16,628 nucleotides of DNA, taken from contig DXFE01000130.1 in the NCBI GenBank assembly GCA_019114585.1, positions 1-16,628 on the forward strand, written 5' to 3'. Position 1 is the first letter of the stretch, and every line of letters starts with the position of its first letter. The translations under genes were made by a program, and so were the position numbers. Positions 1-6,038 of this stretch are shown here, piece after piece. The notes beneath the pieces are model-generated. The model was not told the DNA's origin. It was given only the letters and a program-made list of their open reading frames with translations, and ran no database searches. The DNA is from Gemmiger_A avium (lineage in GTDB: Bacteria > Bacillota > Clostridia > Oscillospirales > Ruminococcaceae).

Positions 1-16
1 ATCCCTTTTAATGATA

Positions 17-45
17 TTGCATCCCGTTTCAGGGTGTGCTACAAT
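17..45 (+). promoter_or_regulatory. Possible sigma-A promoter directed against the NUDIX gene
   Basis: TTGCAT (17-22), a 17-nt spacer and TACAAT (40-45) make a good sigma-A-type pair on the plus strand. No plus-strand gene follows, so a transcript would run antisense to the 3' end of the NUDIX gene. The same TACAAT box with a 17-nt spacer is used ahead of two real genes further on (2048 and 4348), which supports it somewhat. It could be chance in a locally A/T-rich stretch. Confidence 0.35.
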
Positions 46-84
46 AAAATCAGCAAGGGATATGCTACGTTAGGTCTTTTGCTG
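41..84 (-). terminator. Weak candidate terminator downstream of the NUDIX gene
   Basis: On the minus strand CAGCAA (84-79) can pair with TTGCTG (56-51) across a 22-nt loop, followed by ATTTTATTGT. The stem is only 6 bp and the loop is long, so this is a weak intrinsic terminator at best, but it lies where one would be expected after the minus-strand transcript. Confidence 0.25.
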
Positions 85-91
85 TTGGTTG

Positions 92-151
92 TCAGGCGGT
101 GCGACGCTTGGCAGCCATTTCTTTTTTGTACTGTTCGAATGCTGCTTTCAT
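92..151 (-). other. 19-codon open frame overlapping the NUDIX stop (ATGA)
   Basis: The NUDIX stop TGA (150-148) overlaps an ATG (151-149) in the ATGA arrangement typical of translational coupling. The frame then reads 19 residues, MKAAFEQYKKEMAAKRRTA, and stops. The peptide is charged and looks like the C-terminal helix of a bacterial protein. It may be a coupled microprotein, or the tail of another gene left after a deletion that also removed the NUDIX C-terminus. Nothing identifies a function. Confidence 0.25.
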
Positions 152-519
152 TCAAACGTGTGCTGGTGCTTGCCCTCCGGCAGGGAAAACCGCTCGCCCC
201 GGCGGAGCAGATCGGTATGGGAGACATCCACCAGAAAATACAGGCAGAGTTCATGATAGTGCAGCCCGTCCACGTCTTCCTGAAAAAAGCCCTGGTTCAG
301 CCAGAGCGGGCGGACGATCCGGGCGGTAATCCGCAGTTCCTCTGCCAGCTCCCGCAAGACGGCCTGTTCGGCTGTCTCGCCCATCTGAACGCGGCCGCCG
401 GGCAGGTAAAAATAAGGGGAGTGCTCATCCTGCATCGCCAGGATCTTTCCCTCATGCAGAATTATGGCGCAGGCCCGGTAGTTGAATTTTGCGTTTCCGT
501 TTTGAAAAGAAATATCCAT
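148..519 (-). CDS. NUDIX hydrolase, C-terminally short
   Basis: A 123-residue member of the NUDIX superfamily, which hydrolyses nucleoside diphosphates linked to another group using Mg2+ bound by a conserved helix. The NUDIX box is visible in the middle: a glycine, five residues, Glu, seven residues, then REL-A-EEL-R-I, in which the usual glycine near the end is Arg. The upstream YLPGG and the later WLNQGFF and ELCLYFLVD segments fit the small stand-alone NUDIX proteins of Clostridia. The start at 519 is chosen because GAGGTAAGG lies just upstream; the frame stays open to 807 but would then run through the tRNA-Leu gene. Relatives as I remember them continue about 30-40 residues beyond the HTFE motif with a Trp, whereas here TGA follows HTFE at once, so the gene may be truncated. 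The substrate cannot be told from sequence. Confidence 0.8.
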   Translation of the reverse strand: MDISFQNGNAKFNYRACAIILHEGKILAMQDEHSPYFYLPGGRVQMGETAEQAVLRELAEELRITARIVRPLWLNQGFFQEDVDGLHYHELCLYFLVDVSHTDLLRRGERFSLPEGKHQHTFE

Positions 520-539
520 ATTCCTTACCTCGCAGTAAA

Positions 540-564
540 CAGAAAAGGCCCGCAGGGCGGGGCC
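540..564 (-). terminator. Terminator-like hairpin just upstream of the NUDIX gene
   Basis: On the minus strand GGCCC-C-GC, loop CCT, GC-GGGCC is followed directly by TTTTCTG. The stem has one bulged C. It would end transcription coming from the tRNA-Leu side, yet it sits only about 20 bases ahead of the NUDIX start and no clear NUDIX promoter lies between. It may instead act as an attenuator in the NUDIX leader. Confidence 0.4.
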
Positions 565-598
565 CCCGCGAAAGTTTGCAAAGCAAAATTTCGTGGGG
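564..598. repeat. 16-bp-arm palindrome (REP-like intergenic hairpin)
   Basis: Bases 564-579 pair with 583-598 around an AAA loop. Fifteen of 16 positions pair (one G-T wobble) with a single G/A mismatch at 574/588. The arms run CCCCGCGAAA then TTTGC. It is noncoding and lies between the tRNA-Leu terminator and the NUDIX gene. The size and form resemble REP-type intergenic palindromes, but only one copy is seen in this window, so its repeat status is inference. Confidence 0.5.
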
Positions 599-624
599 AA
601 GTGAGGAGCGACGCAGGGATGAAG

Positions 625-654
625 AAAGCCTCGGTCAGTAGACCGAGGCTTTTG
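625..654 (-). terminator. tRNA-Leu terminator
   Basis: An 11-bp perfect stem (AAGCCTCGGTC at 626-636 with GACCGAGGCTT at 641-651), extended by A-T pairs, with a four-base loop. On the minus strand it is followed by TTTCTTC. It lies 25 bases past the tRNA-Leu 3' end. A second small hairpin with a UUCG loop on the minus strand (657-670) lies between, perhaps trimming or protecting the precursor 3' end. The plus strand also carries TTTT after the stem. Confidence 0.7.
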
Positions 655-678
655 CACGGACCGAAGTCCGCGACGAAC

Positions 679-765
679 TGGTGCCGGTGGTGGGGGTCGA
701 ACCCACACGCGGTTGCCCGCAACGGATTTTGAGTCCGTCTCGTCTGCCAATTCCAACACACCGGC
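679..765 (-). tRNA. tRNA-Leu (anticodon CAA)
   Basis: The gene is 87 nt with an encoded CCA (681-679). The acceptor stem GCCGGTG pairs perfectly with CACCGGC, the discriminator base is A, the anticodon stem ACGGA/TCCGT holds the loop CTCAAAA giving CAA, a long variable arm follows, and the T loop is TTCGACC. The long variable arm and A discriminator are hallmarks of class II tRNA-Leu. It reads UUG codons. It has its own promoter upstream and a terminator downstream. Confidence 0.95.
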
Positions 766-783
766 ATGATGTGTAACATGACC

Positions 784-812
784 ATTATAATATGAAAAGA
801 GGGACAAATCAA
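784..812 (-). promoter_or_regulatory. Promoter of tRNA-Leu
   Basis: On the minus strand TTGATT (812-807), a 17-nt spacer and a perfect TATAAT (789-784) lie about 19-24 bases ahead of the tRNA 5' end, which fits a short precursor leader. It is divergent from the sigma-factor promoter at 896-924. Confidence 0.75.
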
Positions 813-895
813 GGACATTTTGACGGAGAAAAACGCGAAAGGTTGCAAATTATGCAGGTTGGTGGAACAGATGGGTACAGAGACGAAAAAATTTA

Positions 896-924
896 TTGAC
901 AAATGCCAAAAGACGGTGTACCCT
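896..924 (+). promoter_or_regulatory. Promoter of the sigma-factor gene
   Basis: A perfect TTGACA (896-901), a 17-nt spacer and TACCCT (919-924). The -10 box is poor (3 of 6), suggesting weak or activator-dependent use. The expected transcript start is near 931, leaving a leader of about 30 nt before the ATG at 962. Confidence 0.5.
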
Positions 925-961
925 ATTAAGGTGTAGAATCCCAGGTTTCAGGAGGCCGTAT

Positions 962-1519
962 ATGCCGTCCCGCCAACCGCTTTCCCTTGAGTTGCTGCGC
1001 CGGGGGGACGAAGCTGCCATGGCGGCAGCCATCGCCCGCATGATGCCCGCGATCCGTCGGGGCGCCGTGTTCTGCGCCGGCCCCGGTATGGAGTTTGAGG
1101 ACGCCGTGCAGGAGGGGATCATCGGCCTGTTCCGCGCGATCCAGACCTACGATCCCGGCCGGGGCGCGTCCTTTGAAACCTACGCCGGCGTGTGCGCCCT
1201 CAACGCGCAGATTGCCGCCGCCCGCTCGGCCCGCAGCAAAAAGCACGGGCCGCTGAACGACAGTGTTCCGTTGGAAGAGAGCGGCACCGCCCAGAGCCCC
1301 GAGGAACTGGCCATCGCCGCCGAGCGGTACCAGCAGATCGTGCGGGAGATGGAGGTGCGCCTGTCCGAGCTGGAGCGTCAGGTGTTGGCCCTTTACTTGG
1401 CCGGGTGCAGTGCCCGGCAGATCGGGCAGCGATTGGGCCGGGATGAAAAAACGGCGGAAAACGCCATGGGCCGGGTGCGCCGCAAGCTGCGCCACTATCT
1501 GCCCGAAGATCTGGTCTGA
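962..1519 (+). CDS. RNA polymerase sigma-70-family factor, SigH-like
   Basis: A 185-residue sigma factor that directs RNA polymerase to a promoter subset. Region 2 is visible as a segment with DAVQEGIIGLFRAI followed by YDPGRGASFETYA, and the following QIAAARSARSKKHGPLN stretch resembles the end of region 2 in SigH of Bacillus. Region 4 is a helix-turn-helix: LSELERQVLALYLAGCSARQ, ending in VRRKLRHYL. The spacing and lack of a region 3 match the short SigH group rather than primary sigma factors. The start at 962 follows AGGAGG (950-955); an upstream ATG would lie inside the promoter region. SigH in Bacillus starts sporulation, but here the usual rpmG-secE-nusG neighbours are absent, so the role is inferred only from similarity. 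A hairpin without a T run (1520-1536) follows the stop. Confidence 0.85.
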   Translation: MPSRQPLSLELLRRGDEAAMAAAIARMMPAIRRGAVFCAGPGMEFEDAVQEGIIGLFRAIQTYDPGRGASFETYAGVCALNAQIAAARSARSKKHGPLNDSVPLEESGTAQSPEELAIAAERYQQIVREMEVRLSELERQVLALYLAGCSARQIGQRLGRDEKTAENAMGRVRRKLRHYLPEDLV

Positions 1520-1548
1520 CAGGCCGCCCCGGCCTGCCGCGATAAATG

Positions 1549-1621
1549 TGCCCTATGTAGCTTAACAGTCAGAGCGTTGGTCCCAAAACCAAAGGTGTCG
1601 GTTTGAATCCTTCCGCGGGCA
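1549..1621 (+). pseudogene. Degenerate tRNA-Trp-like element
   Basis: The segment has tRNA order: a partial acceptor stem (1549-1553 with 1617-1621, five pairs, the inner part unpaired), TA then a D arm GCTT/GAGC, a perfect anticodon stem TTGGT/ACCAA (1577-1581 with 1588-1592), and a T loop TTTGAAT (1602-1608). The anticodon loop CCCAAA has only six bases; adding one T would give CTCCAAA, the loop of tRNA-Trp(CCA). The T stem has two mismatches, the T loop lacks the normal C56, and AAAAAA replaces CCA. It should not work as a tRNA. It lies 28 bases ahead of the zinc-ribbon ATG, so it may be part of that gene's leader. Confidence 0.5.
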
Positions 1622-1649
1622 AAAAATTTCCATTAAGGAGACAGAAATC

Positions 1650-1928
1650 ATGTACGAAGACAAGACTTTAGTATGCAAAGACTGCGGTAAGGAATTCGTT
1701 TTCACCGCCGGCGAGCAGGAGTTCTACGCCAGCCGCGGCTTCGAGAACGAGCCCCAGCGCTGCAAGGCCTGCCGTGACGCCCGCAAGAGCGCTACCCGCG
1801 GCACCCGCGAGATGTACGAGGCTACCTGCGCTGCTTGCGGTGGCGTGGCCCGCGTGCCCTTCCAGCCCCGTGAGGACCGTCCGGTCTACTGCAGCGAGTG
1901 CTTCGCCAAGATGAAGGAGAACCAGTAA
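1650..1928 (+). CDS. Small double zinc-ribbon protein
   Basis: A 92-residue cytoplasmic protein with two Cys4 motifs. The first is C9-x2-C12 with C38-x2-C41, matching the probable zinc-ribbon family found widely in Firmicutes (beginning with a conserved KTLVCKDCGKEF-like block). The second is C60-x2-C63 with C81-x2-C84, a CxxC-x17-CxxC finger. Each set can hold one zinc. The start follows AAGGAG (1635-1640) at nine bases. A strong terminator follows, so it is the last gene of its transcript. No promoter is obvious between it and the sigma gene, so the two may be cotranscribed through the tRNA-like element. The function of this family is not known to me; nucleic-acid or protein binding is a guess from the fold. 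Confidence 0.85.
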   Translation: MYEDKTLVCKDCGKEFVFTAGEQEFYASRGFENEPQRCKACRDARKSATRGTREMYEATCAACGGVARVPFQPREDRPVYCSECFAKMKENQ

Positions 1929-1964
1929 TCTCCCCATCCGGCCGCACGGCTGAACGAATGCATG

Positions 1965-1997
1965 AAAAAGCGTCCTCCGCCCGGAGGGCGCTTTTTT
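1965..1997 (+). terminator. Intrinsic terminator after the zinc-ribbon gene
   Basis: AAAAAGCGTCCTCCG pairs with CGGAGGGCGCTTTTT across a tiny loop (one T-G pair), ending in six T residues. The A-rich 5' side means it can also act on the minus strand. Confidence 0.85.
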
Positions 1998-2024
1998 GCT
2001 GCGGGACGGCCCGTCCGCGCTTTT

Positions 2025-2053
2025 CTTGCGCCCGGACGGATTTTACGGTACAA
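2025..2053 (+). promoter_or_regulatory. Candidate promoter of the DUF2142 gene
   Basis: TTGCGC (2025-2030), a 17-nt spacer and TACAAT (2048-2053). The -35 is weak and the -10 strong. The -35 box lies in the 3' part of an imperfect hairpin (2011-2040, CCGTCCG with CGGACGG) that ends in TTTT and could serve as a second terminator for the preceding unit. Confidence 0.5.
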
Positions 2054-2120
2054 TGATACACACCGGGGCGCGGGCTGAAAACCGCCGCGCCCGCAAATTC
2101 TGTGCAGCGGGGGACCATTC

Positions 2121-4319
2121 ATGAACAAAACATGCAGACGCTGGCTGGCCGGCGCGGTGCTGGCGGTGATCGTGCTGGCGGCGCTGGCCTGGACCTGGTA
2201 CGGGGTACGGCAGACCGCCGACGGCCGCTCGCGCTATGAGCAGATCAACGACGAATACAGCCAGGTGGTGGACCCGGCCGATCCGTCGGCGGGGCTTGTG
2301 CAGACCTTTGCCTGGGAGAAGGGCGGGGCGCTGTACGGGGTGCGGCTGCTGTTTTCCATCCATGGCCGGGTAGCCCACGGCACCCTGTACGCGGAACTGC
2401 AGGACAGCGCCGGAACCCGCCTGGCATGGGCTGCCTGTGATATGACCGCCCTGCTGGACAACACTTTTTATACCTTTATTTTTGATGAGGGCCCGGTGAA
2501 CCTGACCGCCGGGGAATCCTACCGGCTGCGGGTCTGGTACCAGCCCGCCACGGCAGAGGATGTGGTGGGCCTGTGGGCCAGCGAAACGGTGCTGGCGAAC
2601 ATGCCGCTTACCGGCGGAACCGCGGACAGCGGGGAGGGCACCGCCGCTTTGCAGCTGGTCACCGACCACAGCAGCGGCTTTGCTTCCCGGGCATTCTGGG
2701 TGCCGGGGGCGCTGCTGGCGCTGGCGGTGCTGGGCGGCTGGTGGTTGCTGTTTGTGAAAAAGGCCGGGGCCGTGCCGGTGTTCTGCGTGGCCGGCGCGCT
2801 GCTGGGGCTGGTAATGAGTTTGATCATCCCGCCGCTGGCCGGGCCGGACGAATACGCCCACGCCGCTACCGCCTACGCCCAGGCCAGCGAACTGCTGGGC
2901 CAGGCCCCCTACGACGAGCAGGGCCGCCTGCGGATGCGGGAATGCGACGCGCCCTACATGACCGGCGAAACCGGCGAGCGGGGCGTGTTTGCCTACAAGC
3001 GGATGGCCGGGCAGCTGCTGGAGACCGGCCATGACGGGGCGCTGACCGCCGTGGCCGAGGATGTGCGCGCCGCCGCGTCCGGCAACCGGCTGCTCTATGC
3101 GCCCATGGTGCTGGGCATGGCGCTGGGCCGCGTGCTTGGGCTGAGCTTTTACGGAATGCTCTGGCTGGCCCGGCTGTGCAATCTGGCGGTGTATCTGGCG
3201 CTGGCCGCCCTGGCGCTGCACCTGACGCCCCGGGCGAAAAATGTCTTTTTCTGCGCCGCGCTGCTGCCTATGGCGCTGCAGGTGGCGGGCTGCCTGTCCG
3301 CCGATATGCCGGTGATGGCGCTGACCCTGCTGTGGATGGCCTGGTGCCTGCGCGGCTGCGCCGGACCGGTAACCACCGCCGGCTGGCTGGCGGGGATGCT
3401 GCTGGCGGCGCTGCTGGCCCCGGCCAAGGCCATCTACCTGCCGCTGACCGGGCTGTGCCTGGTGATCCCCGGCGCCAATCTGGGGGCGCGTCCGGGCTGG
3501 AAAAAGACCGCTATCCTGGGGGCGGCTGCGCTGTCCTGGGCTGCGGCCAATGCTTCTTACTTCGGATACCTGATGCGGGATATGCCCGACGCCGCTTTCT
3601 GGCTGGGCGGGGCCGCGGCGGTGGCCGCCGCCGTGATCGGGCTGTGCGCCGCCCGCCTGTGGGAGCGCCGCCCCGCTGCCCGCCGCTGGATTCTGCTGGT
3701 GGGGGTGGCGCTGGCGCTGGTCGCGCTGGCAGCGCTGTTCTGGATGGCCTCCCACTGGGGCGAGGATCCCACCCCGCAGCAGCTGGTGGAGGGGATACAG
3801 CCCAACGGCGATTCCATCTACACCTACAGTGTGGGCTATATCCTGCGCAATCTGCCCCGGGTGGTCAAGCTTACGGTGGCCACCTTTGCGGCCAAGCTGC
3901 CCGCCTACTGGCAGCAGGCGCTGGGCACCGCCCTGGGCGAGCCGGTGATCTACTCGGTGGAGGTTAGCTGGCTGCTGACCCTGGCGCTGACCGGGGTGCT
4001 GTGGCTGGCCGCCATGCCCGCCGCCGACAGCCCCCGCCGCCTGCCCGGCTGGCGGCTGTGGTGGGTGCTGGCCCTGTGCGCGGGCTGTGTGGCCCTGTGC
4101 GTGGCTGCCTGCCTGACCTGGACGCCGCTGAACTATGAACAGATCTTCGGCATTCAGGGGCGGTACTTCCTGCCGCTGGTGCCGTTGCTGGCCCTGGCCG
4201 CCGGGGAATGGCGGGGCGTGGTGCGCAGCCGGGATCTGTCCGCCGGGGTGCGGCTGGCCCAGATCGGCCTGTGCGCCGCGGTGCTGCTGGAAGCGATTTC
4301 CCAGCTGGCCGCCCTGTGA
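2121..4319 (+). CDS. DUF2142-type polytopic membrane protein
   Basis: A 732-residue integral membrane protein. Residues 8-27 form one membrane helix, followed by about 160 residues outside the membrane with alternating beta-type segments (for example around LYAELQDSAGTRLAW and ESYRLRVWYQP). From about residue 190 on there are roughly ten or more hydrophobic helices. The segment PPLAGPDEYAHAATAYAQ after the third helix carries the P-x-DE-x-H signature of DUF2142 predicted membrane proteins, which resemble lipid-linked-sugar glycosyltransferases of the GT-C kind, where an acidic residue in the first outer loop is catalytic. A role in surface polysaccharide or teichoic-type modification is inference. 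Start follows GGGGG (2109-2113). It is monocistronic as far as can be seen: own promoter upstream, and another promoter begins six bases past its stop. Confidence 0.75.
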   Translation: MNKTCRRWLAGAVLAVIVLAALAWTWYGVRQTADGRSRYEQINDEYSQVVDPADPSAGLVQTFAWEKGGALYGVRLLFSIHGRVAHGTLYAELQDSAGTRLAWAACDMTALLDNTFYTFIFDEGPVNLTAGESYRLRVWYQPATAEDVVGLWASETVLANMPLTGGTADSGEGTAALQLVTDHSSGFASRAFWVPGALLALAVLGGWWLLFVKKAGAVPVFCVAGALLGLVMSLIIPPLAGPDEYAHAATAYAQASELLGQAPYDEQGRLRMRECDAPYMTGETGERGVFAYKRMAGQLLETGHDGALTAVAEDVRAAASGNRLLYAPMVLGMALGRVLGLSFYGMLWLARLCNLAVYLALAALALHLTPRAKNVFFCAALLPMALQVAGCLSADMPVMALTLLWMAWCLRGCAGPVTTAGWLAGMLLAALLAPAKAIYLPLTGLCLVIPGANLGARPGWKKTAILGAAALSWAAANASYFGYLMRDMPDAAFWLGGAAAVAAAVIGLCAARLWERRPAARRWILLVGVALALVALAALFWMASHWGEDPTPQQLVEGIQPNGDSIYTYSVGYILRNLPRVVKLTVATFAAKLPAYWQQALGTALGEPVIYSVEVSWLLTLALTGVLWLAAMPAADSPRRLPGWRLWWVLALCAGCVALCVAACLTWTPLNYEQIFGIQGRYFLPLVPLLALAAGEWRGVVRSRDLSAGVRLAQIGLCAAVLLEAISQLAAL

Positions 4320-4324
4320 AAGGC

Positions 4325-4353
4325 TTGCCAAACCCGCCCCTTTGGAGTACAAT
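4325..4353 (+). promoter_or_regulatory. Promoter of the DUF1858-trmK-Nif3 operon
   Basis: TTGCCA (4325-4330), a 17-nt spacer and TACAAT (4348-4353) each match the sigma-A consensus at five of six positions. It begins six bases after the DUF2142 stop and should start a leader of about 60 nt. Confidence 0.75.
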
Positions 4354-4419
4354 ACCGGTGTATATGCAAAAACGGGCGCTCTGCCCCGACAATAGTATAA
4401 GAAAGCGAGAGATACAACT

Positions 4420-4617
4420 ATGATCACGAAGGATTCCATCATCGGCGACATTCTGGATATGGACCGCAACACCGCCCCCTACTTCCTGGAGATCGGGATG
4501 CACTGCCTGGGCTGCCCGGCTTCCCGCGGGGAAACCCTGGAGCAGGCCTGCATGGTCCACGGCACCAACGTGGACGAGCTGGTGGCCAAGCTGAACGCCC
4601 ATTTTGGCAACAACTGA
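4420..4617 (+). CDS. DUF1858 hybrid-cluster-associated redox disulfide protein
   Basis: A 65-residue protein of the DUF1858 family (also named hybrid-cluster-protein-associated redox disulfide domain). It shows the family pattern: an N-terminal ITKDSIIGDIL segment, then MHCLGCPAS with the redox pair C29-x2-C32 followed by Pro, then GETLEQAC and a helical end. The family is thought to be a small disulfide carrier, often near hybrid-cluster or Fe-S proteins; the partner here is unknown. The ribosome site is weak (GCGAGAGA). Its last 14 bases overlap the next gene's likely TTG start, so translation of the two is probably coupled. Confidence 0.85.
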   Translation: MITKDSIIGDILDMDRNTAPYFLEIGMHCLGCPASRGETLEQACMVHGTNVDELVAKLNAHFGNN

Positions 4618-5278
4618 CCGGCCTGCACCCCATCTGGACGCCCGTCTGCTGACTGCCGCCCATCTGGTGCGGCCGGGCAGTGTGGCGGCGGATGTGGGCT
4701 GTGACCATGGCCGTCTGGCTGCCTGGCTGGCCTGTACCGGCCGCTGCCCCCGGGTGATGGCCAGCGATCTGCGTCCCGCTCCGCTGGCAACCGCCCGGGA
4801 AACCTGCCGGGCCTTTGCCTGTGAAGACCGGGTGGACTGCCGGCTGGCGGCGGGCCTGGAGGGCCTGGAGCCCGGCCAGGTGCAGGACATCGTGGTGGCG
4901 GGCCTGAGCGCCGAAACCATGATCGAAGTGTTTGAAGCCGCGCCCTGGGTGTTTGCACCCGGGATGCGGCTGGTGCTGGTGCCCGCCACCCGGCACGAGG
5001 TGCTGCGCCGCTGGCTGGCCCGCCGGGGATTTGCCCTGGCCGCCGACATCCCGGTGCAGTGCGCCGGGCGCTGGTACGCGGTGATCGCCGCGGACTATAC
5101 CGGCAAAGGCCGGGAGCCGGAGGAGACCTGGTGCCAGCTGGGGGATACCGGCCGCCATCCCGGCGGAGAAGGCTACAAGGCCGACCGGCTGATCCGCTGG
5201 CGCAAGCGGCTGCGGGGGATGCCCGACGAGGAGGAGCGCGCCCGGCAGCTGGCAATGATCGAGCAACTGGAAGGATAG
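4604..5278 (+). CDS. trmK: tRNA (adenine(22)-N1)-methyltransferase TrmK
   Basis: A 224-residue class I SAM-dependent methyltransferase that makes m1A22 in the D loop of certain tRNAs. Motif I is ADVGCDHGRLA (family pattern D-x-G-x-DHG), followed by ASDLRPAPLATA, which holds the acidic residue that binds the SAM ribose, and the late LRRWLARRGFAL segment typical of TrmK. The following Nif3-like gene is the usual partner of trmK in Firmicutes. The start is probably TTG at 4604, inside the DUF1858 gene; no ATG is available before motif I. Odd point: where family members carry AGMGG, this protein reads AGLSAE. If the Gly-Gly is required, activity could be changed. The C-terminal half is charged and helical, as expected. 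Confidence 0.85.
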   Translation: MATTDRPAPHLDARLLTAAHLVRPGSVAADVGCDHGRLAAWLACTGRCPRVMASDLRPAPLATARETCRAFACEDRVDCRLAAGLEGLEPGQVQDIVVAGLSAETMIEVFEAAPWVFAPGMRLVLVPATRHEVLRRWLARRGFALAADIPVQCAGRWYAVIAADYTGKGREPEETWCQLGDTGRHPGGEGYKADRLIRWRKRLRGMPDEEERARQLAMIEQLEG

Positions 5279-5290
5279 GAGGTGGCCCGC

Positions 5291-6031
5291 ATGGCCCGTG
5301 TGGACGAGATCCTGACCTATGTGCAGCAGCTGGCCCCGCCGGAACTGGCGGAAAGCTGGGACAACCCCGGCCTGCTGGTGGACTGCGGCGCGGAGGTCAC
5401 CAGCATTCTGGTGGCGCTGGATGTGACCGATGAGGTCATCGCCGAAGCGGAATACCAGGGCTGCCAGCTGATCGTGACCCACCATCCGGTGATCTTCAAA
5501 CCGCTGCGGTCGCTGGCACGGGGGTCGCTGCCCTACCGCCTGATCAAGAAAAACATCTCCGCCCTCTGCGCCCACACCAATCTGGACGCGGCCGAGGGCG
5601 GGGTCAACGACATTCTGTGCCGCCTGCTGGGGGTGCAGGATGTACAGCCGCTGGACAAGCTGGCCCGGATCGGCCGGGTGCGCACCACCAGCGCCGACCT
5701 GCTGGCGGAACAGTGCCGCCAGGTGCTGGGGGCGCATGTGAAGCTGGTGGACGCGGGCAAGCCCATCAACCGGGTCGCGGTGGTGGGCGGCAGCGGCGGG
5801 GACTTCCTGGAAGCGGCCCTGGCTGCCGGGGCGGACGCGCTGGTAACCGGCGAGGCCGGGCACCATACGGCGCTGGACGCCCGCCACGCGGGGCTCAGCC
5901 TGGTGGTGGCCGGGCACTACGCCACCGAGCTGCCCATTGTGCCGGTGCTGGCGGACAAGCTGGCCCGGAAGTTTCCCGGCGTGCGGGTGCTGTGCAGCCG
6001 CCGCTGCAAGGACCCCTTTACGTATCTGTAA
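5291..6031 (+). CDS. Nif3-like dinuclear metal centre protein
   Basis: A 246-residue member of the Nif3/YqfO/YbgI family, which forms ring-shaped hexamers with two metal ions per subunit. The metal ligands are visible: H64-H65 in THHPVIFKP, H95 and D99 in HTNLD, and H209 with E213 in GHYATE. SWDNPGLLV near the N-terminus is also a family mark. It lacks the roughly 100-residue insert seen in the longer Bacillus-type members. The start at 5291 follows AGGAGG (5277-5282) with eight bases; a GTG at 5282 would lie in that site. It follows trmK by 12 bases and ends at a strong terminator. GTP cyclohydrolase-like activity has been suggested for the family, but the true role is open. Confidence 0.9.
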   Translation: MARVDEILTYVQQLAPPELAESWDNPGLLVDCGAEVTSILVALDVTDEVIAEAEYQGCQLIVTHHPVIFKPLRSLARGSLPYRLIKKNISALCAHTNLDAAEGGVNDILCRLLGVQDVQPLDKLARIGRVRTTSADLLAEQCRQVLGAHVKLVDAGKPINRVAVVGGSGGDFLEAALAAGADALVTGEAGHHTALDARHAGLSLVVAGHYATELPIVPVLADKLARKFPGVRVLCSRRCKDPFTYL

Positions 6032-6038
6032 CGGCTTG

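Noticed and set aside
34..732. A 232-codon plus-strand frame over the NUDIX and tRNA region
   Set aside because: It runs opposite the NUDIX gene and through the terminator and tRNA-Leu on the other strand.
148..807. N-terminally extended NUDIX protein
   Set aside because: The extension would translate through the tRNA-Leu gene and its terminator; a good ribosome site supports the start at 519.
896..961. Upstream start of the sigma factor
   Set aside because: It coincides with the -35 box TTGACA; AGGAGG directly before 962 fits the shorter protein.
1549..1621. Functional tRNA-Trp
   Set aside because: Six-base anticodon loop, mismatched T and acceptor stems and no CCA rule out a normal tRNA; kept only as a degenerate element.
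2043..4472. An 809-codon open frame on the minus strand
   Set aside because: Antisense to the DUF2142 gene, rich in Q, G, H and R without recognisable domains.
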